From Pseudonocardia sp. (GTDB taxonomy: Bacteria; Actinomycetota; Actinomycetes; Mycobacteriales; Pseudonocardiaceae), in the NCBI GenBank assembly GCA_030453005.1, contig JAKDLE010000130.1:1-7359 (forward strand): a stretch of 7,359 nucleotides of DNA, in the 5' to 3' direction. A model generated the notes under the pieces. That model had not been told where the DNA came from, did not search any database, and saw nothing but the letters and a program-made list of their open reading frames with translations. This document shows, in pieces, positions 4,656-7,359 of this stretch (the first letter of the stretch is position 1; each line of letters starts with the position of its first letter). Made by a program: the position numbers and the translations under genes.

Positions 4656-6329
4656 ATGGCTGTACCCACCCACGTGCCACGCAAGGTCGAGGTACAACTC
4701 GACACCGGACTGCGACGCGACGTCGGGAAACTGAGCCTGCTGTTCACCGGCGTCGGCGCGATCATCGGCTCGGGCTGGCTGTTCGGGGCGCTCTACGCCG
4801 CTCAGATCGCCGGGCCGGCGTCGATCCTGTCCTGGGCGATCGGCGGCGCCATGGTGATGATCATCGGCGTGGTGTACGCCGAGCTCGCGGTCATGTTCCC
4901 CGTGTCGGGTGGCATCATCCGGTTCCCGCACTACTCGTTCGGTTCGTTCGCCAGTTTCAGCTCGGGCTGGACGAGCTGGCTGGCGGCCGCCGCCGTCACC
5001 CCGATCGAGGTGCTCGCCACCACGCAGTACGCGGACCCGTACATCCCGTGGCTGATGGACACCAAGGACGGCGTGTTCGTGCTCACCGGGCCGGGCCTCG
5101 CCGTCGCCATCGCGCTGATGGCCGTCTACAGCGTCGTCAACGTGCTGGGCGTGCAGCTGCTGACGAAGCTGAACAACGTGCTCGTGTGGTGGAAGCTCGC
5201 CGTGATCGCGCTGGTGATCGTCGCCTTCTTCGTGCTCGCCTTCAACCCGGGGAACCTGACCGCGATGGGCGGGTTCGCCCCCCAGGGCGTCGGCGCCGTG
5301 TTCGCCGCCATCCCCGCCGCAGGCGTCGCGTTCGCCTACCTGGGTTTCCGCAACGGCATCGAGTTCGCCGGGGAGACCGACAACCCGCAGCGCAACGTGC
5401 CGTTCGCGATCATCGGCTCCATCGTGATCACCACGGTGATCTACATCCTGCTGCAGGTCGCGTTCCTCACCGCGCTGCCCGCCGACGCGATCGCCGGTGG
5501 CTGGACCGCGCTGACCTTCGGCGACGGTGAGATCGCCGGGCCGCTGGCCGGGCTGTCCCTGGTGCTCGGCGCGGTGTGGCTGGCCGTGCTGCTGCGCGTC
5601 GACGCCGTGGTCTCCCCCGCCGATACCGGCCTCATCTACGCCGGGGTCACCACCCGGCTGTCCTACGCCAACGCGCGCAACGGCAACGCCCCGCAGGCGC
5701 TGACCAAGCTCAACTCCCGCGGTGTCCCGTGGGTGTCGATCCTGCTGATGTTCGTCGTCGGCTGTTTCTTCTTCCTGCCCTTCCCCGGGTGGCAGCAGTT
5801 CATCGGTTTCATCACCTCTGCGTTCGCGATCTCCTTCGGCGCCGGGCCGCTCGTCGTCGGGGCGCTGCGCCGCCAGCTGCCCGACCAGGACCGCCCGTTC
5901 CGGGTCCCCGGTGGCGACGTGCTGCCCTACCTCGCCTTCCTCGCTTCCGGCCTGCTGGTGTTCTGGTCTGGTTGGGCGATCAACGAGAAGATGCTGCTCG
6001 CGCTGCTCGCGGGCTGGGTGGTCTTCGCCGTCTACACCGCGGTCGCAGGCGACCGGATGCCGCCGATGGAGTTCCGGGCGGGATCGTGGTTCCCGCTGTG
6101 GGTGGCGGGCCTGCTGGTGATCAGCTACCTCGGCGACGTCGATCCCGGCGCGCCCGCCGACCCCGGCCTGCTGCTCGCAGGCGGCGACGGCCCGCTGGGC
6201 CTGCTCTGGGGTCCCGTGGCGGTGGCCGTGTTCAGCGCGGCGGTCTACGCCTACGCCATGTCCATCCGCCTCCCGGCCGAACGGGCCGCCGCGAACATCA
6301 GCCAGCTGCCCACCAGCGACCCCGTGTGA
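4656..6329 (+). CDS. APC-superfamily amino-acid permease, aspartate:proton symporter-like
   Basis: This 557-aa inner-membrane carrier has 12 or more hydrophobic segments. The first helix carries GAIIGSGWLFG (34-44), the unwound substrate-binding stretch of APC permeases. VYAELAVMFPVSGGIIRFPH (73-92) and SFGSFASFSSGWTSWLA (94-110) follow the pattern I remember for the YveA-like aspartate:proton symporters. FAGETDNPQRNVPFAI (237-252) is the conserved loop after helix 6, with the Glu usually linked to proton coupling. RLSYANARNGNAP (334-346) and PFRVPGG (414-420) are further family marks. It is slightly longer than the common 450-520 aa, with extra hydrophobic segments at the C-terminus. The substrate is inferred (acidic or other amino acids, by proton symport), not shown. 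The gene stands alone, with an operator-like region upstream and a strong terminator downstream. Confidence 0.9.
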   Translation: MAVPTHVPRKVEVQLDTGLRRDVGKLSLLFTGVGAIIGSGWLFGALYAAQIAGPASILSWAIGGAMVMIIGVVYAELAVMFPVSGGIIRFPHYSFGSFASFSSGWTSWLAAAAVTPIEVLATTQYADPYIPWLMDTKDGVFVLTGPGLAVAIALMAVYSVVNVLGVQLLTKLNNVLVWWKLAVIALVIVAFFVLAFNPGNLTAMGGFAPQGVGAVFAAIPAAGVAFAYLGFRNGIEFAGETDNPQRNVPFAIIGSIVITTVIYILLQVAFLTALPADAIAGGWTALTFGDGEIAGPLAGLSLVLGAVWLAVLLRVDAVVSPADTGLIYAGVTTRLSYANARNGNAPQALTKLNSRGVPWVSILLMFVVGCFFFLPFPGWQQFIGFITSAFAISFGAGPLVVGALRRQLPDQDRPFRVPGGDVLPYLAFLASGLLVFWSGWAINEKMLLALLAGWVVFAVYTAVAGDRMPPMEFRAGSWFPLWVAGLLVISYLGDVDPGAPADPGLLLAGGDGPLGLLWGPVAVAVFSAAVYAYAMSIRLPAERAAANISQLPTSDPV

Positions 6330-6333
6330 CGGC

Positions 6334-6382
6334 ACCGAGCGGGCCGTCCAGCAGGCAGGTGCAGGCGGGGGGCCCGCTCGGT
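6334..6382 (+). terminator. Terminator of the APC permease gene
   Basis: A perfect 12-bp inverted repeat, ACCGAGCGGGCC (6334-6345) and GGCCCGCTCGGT (6371-6382), spans a 25-nt loop and starts 4 nt after the stop codon. There is no T-tract. It also shields the minus-strand remnant that follows. Confidence 0.75.
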
Positions 6383-6403
6383 CGCAGTGTGCGGCGCCGC
6401 GGG

Positions 6404-6840
6404 GCAGCCCGGCGTCGGGCGGTCCCGGCCTTCCGCGATCAACGGCGTTCCCTCGGACAGGAAGTCGCCGACGGCCGCGAGCACGGTCAACACCGCGTCG
6501 CGGCGAGCGGCCCGATCGACCAGGGCCTGGCGGTCCACCGCCACGATCACCCCGGCCGGGGGCGAGTACGACCCGGGCCGGTTCCCCGGCGGCGGCTCGA
6601 CCACCGGCTGGGGCTCGTCGTCGGGGACGACTCGTCGATCGCGGTGCGGGTCTCGGCCGCGCGCTCGACGATCTCGGCGATGCGGATCGAGTTGGCGATG
6701 TGGTGGATGTAGGCGATGACGAGCGGATCGGCGGCGAGCCCCTCCACCTCGGGCAGCAGCAACGCGAGCACGAGCGACGCCAGCACGCATCCGGCCGGGA
6801 CGAGCCAGATCGTGTTGCGCCGACGGAGCGGAAGCGCCGC
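6404..6840 (-). pseudogene. Broken DUF2254 membrane protein gene
   Basis: Read on the minus strand from 6840, RRNTIWLVPAGCVLASLVLA and LLLPEVEG look like the first membrane helix of DUF2254 proteins. After only a few residues it jumps to LVIAYIHHIANSIRIAEIVE and RAAETRTAIDES, which follows the fourth helix in intact members, so three helices are deleted. Near 6621-6633 the frame shifts by one base: the family continues in another frame with PDDEPQPVVEPPPGN, then YSPPAGVIVAVDRQALVD and VGDFLSEGTPL. After about 6404 the match stops, so the C-terminal half is gone. Intact relatives are about 430 aa. The segment 6841-6957 upstream is open in the first frame but stops at 6841-6843, and I cannot assign it. 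Family identification is from memory, but the IHHIANSIR block is distinctive. Confidence 0.65.
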
Positions 6841-6957
6841 TCACCGGCTCCCCGCCTGGTCGAGATCGACGACGACCTCGACGTCGCCGTCCTCGGCGGC
6901 GGACCCTTCGACCGCCCGATCCATCGGCAGCGTCCGCGTGATCAGCCGTTCCAGCCA
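6841..6957 (-). other. Unassigned stretch between the DUF2254 remnant and repeat A
   Basis: The minus strand is open here and reads LERLITRTLPMDRAVEG, then EDGDVEVVVDLDQAGSR before a stop at 6841-6843. The composition is protein-like, but I recognise no family and see no start with a ribosome binding site. Beyond 6957 the same frame enters repeat A antisense, so this is at most a fragment. Confidence 0.25.
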
Positions 6958-7066
6958 ACTGGGACCGCTTCGGTAGCGGTCGGGCCGCGCACGAGGCGGA
7001 TCGTCGGCGAACCGGCTGAAGCCGGACGGGCTCAGTTCACGTCCTCGGTACCGGACTGCGGCCGGC
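6958..7066 (+). repeat. Repeat A copy 2: orphan cupin 3' end
   Basis: This matches 1112-1220 at 103 of 109 positions. In frame it reads NWDRFGSGRAAHEADRRRTG then stop (7017-7019), the cupin C-terminus with one changed residue within the repeat (A to D). A stop at 6939-6941 shows that no cupin body precedes it. The hairpin after the stop has lost its perfect stem here (CCGGACTGCGGCCGG), so it probably no longer terminates. Confidence 0.9.
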
Positions 7067-7119
7067 TGAACCACTGCGTCTGCTGAGCGACCCCGCCGTG
7101 CAGCGCTGGTCGGCCGTGG
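7067..7119. other. Spacer between the two second-copy repeats
   Basis: These 53 bp have no gene or clear signal. The 9-mer ACTGCGTCT (7073-7081) also occurs at 1253-1261, in the adenosyltransferase 3' end just past repeat A copy 1. That could be a last trace of a duplicated locus, or chance. Confidence 0.3.
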
Positions 7120-7332
7120 TCACCGGCGCCGCCTGCGACGCATGACGGCCGCGGCGAGAATCACCGACATCACCACGGTCGCGATGTCGACGCGCATCCC
7201 GCCGCGGCCCGGGGAGGGTCGATCCGGTGCCGTACCGCCGGCGGTCAGCGCGGCCCGCCGGTCCACGGTGGACCGCCCGCCCACCCGCAGCCGGGCCCGG
7301 GTGTGGCGGGTGACGTCCTCCGGTGCCGACGG
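7120..7332 (-). pseudogene. Repeat B copy 2: C-terminal membrane-anchor fragment
   Basis: The minus strand is open for 70 codons from a stop at 7333-7335 to the stop at 7120-7122. It reads RHTRARLRVGGRSTVDRRAA, then LTAGGTAPDRPSPGRGG and MRVDIATVVMSVILAAAVM with six Arg at the end. The topology is a Pro/Gly/Arg-rich linker, one membrane helix and a basic tail. There is no ATG with a ribosome binding site before the helix, and a stop precedes it, so this looks like a C-terminal remnant or a gene frameshifted further upstream, possibly past the window edge. Homology to copy 1 covers 7120-7275 only. I do not recognise the family. Confidence 0.45.
7259..7275. repeat. 17-bp palindrome at the edge of repeat B copy 2
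   Basis: CGGTCCAC, a central G, then GTGGACCG: perfect 8-bp arms. As in copy 1, similarity between the repeats ends at this palindrome. Confidence 0.8.
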
Positions 7333-7359
7333 TCACCGGCCGGTCTCCGGCCATGGGCC

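Noticed and set aside
3045..6335. A minus-strand open frame of 1096 codons spanning the region between and across both transporter genes
   Set aside because: It is the antisense shadow of two well-supported transporter genes. Its product is Arg/His/Gly/Asp/Glu-rich low-complexity sequence with no domain, as expected when high-GC codons are read in reverse.
1..7359. CRISPR array, tRNA or rRNA gene, or insertion sequence
   Set aside because: No regularly spaced repeats, no cloverleaf or rRNA-like segment, and no transposase-like protein or terminal inverted repeats with target duplications were found on either strand by eye.

Overview
The window is high-GC DNA with GTG starts, strong GC3 bias and promoter spacings typical of Actinobacteria. 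The protein flavour suggests Pseudonocardia or a close relative; that assignment is inference, not proof. Everything here was read by eye, with no database search.

The left part (1-2043) is compact and intact. A GvpU-like protein (128-565, minus) and a small cupin (757-1173, plus) diverge from a 191-bp region. The cupin converges on a PduO-type cobalamin adenosyltransferase (1236-1913, minus) across a 62-bp gap holding two back-to-back hairpins. The three genes appear to share one expression mode: a TAnnnT-like -10 box sits 6-8 nt before the start codon and no Shine-Dalgarno is visible, which is the layout of leaderless transcripts.

The middle and right hold two large intact transporters on the plus strand, both with good ribosome binding sites. 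They are a BCCT-family betaine/choline-type carrier (2044-3765) and an APC-superfamily amino-acid permease resembling the aspartate:proton symporter group (4656-6329). The permease ends in a perfect 12-bp inverted repeat.

The two transporter genes are separated (3766-4655), and the permease is followed (6383-7359), by decayed DNA. The first stretch is a mosaic of gene pieces: a membrane-anchor tail ending in six arginines, an N-terminal piece of a GH15 glucoamylase/trehalase-like enzyme, about 34 codons of a trypsin-like (S1C) protease, and about 31 codons resembling a MarR regulator start. The second stretch holds a DUF2254-like membrane protein gene with an internal deletion, a frameshift and a lost C-terminus. 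It then holds second copies of two sequences seen earlier: the cupin gene's 3' end with its terminator (1112-1220 and 6958-7066, 103/109 identical by hand count), and the membrane-anchor tail (3845-4001 and 7120-7275, about 94% identical with one 1-nt indel).

No coherent new pathway is evident. Solute uptake (BCCT, APC) and cobalamin activation are adjacent but not obviously coupled. The most notable features are the fragment mosaic with its paired repeats, the palindrome that marks the repeat edge, an apparently orphaned operator-like region before the APC permease, and a BCCT carrier whose predicted second sodium site is altered.
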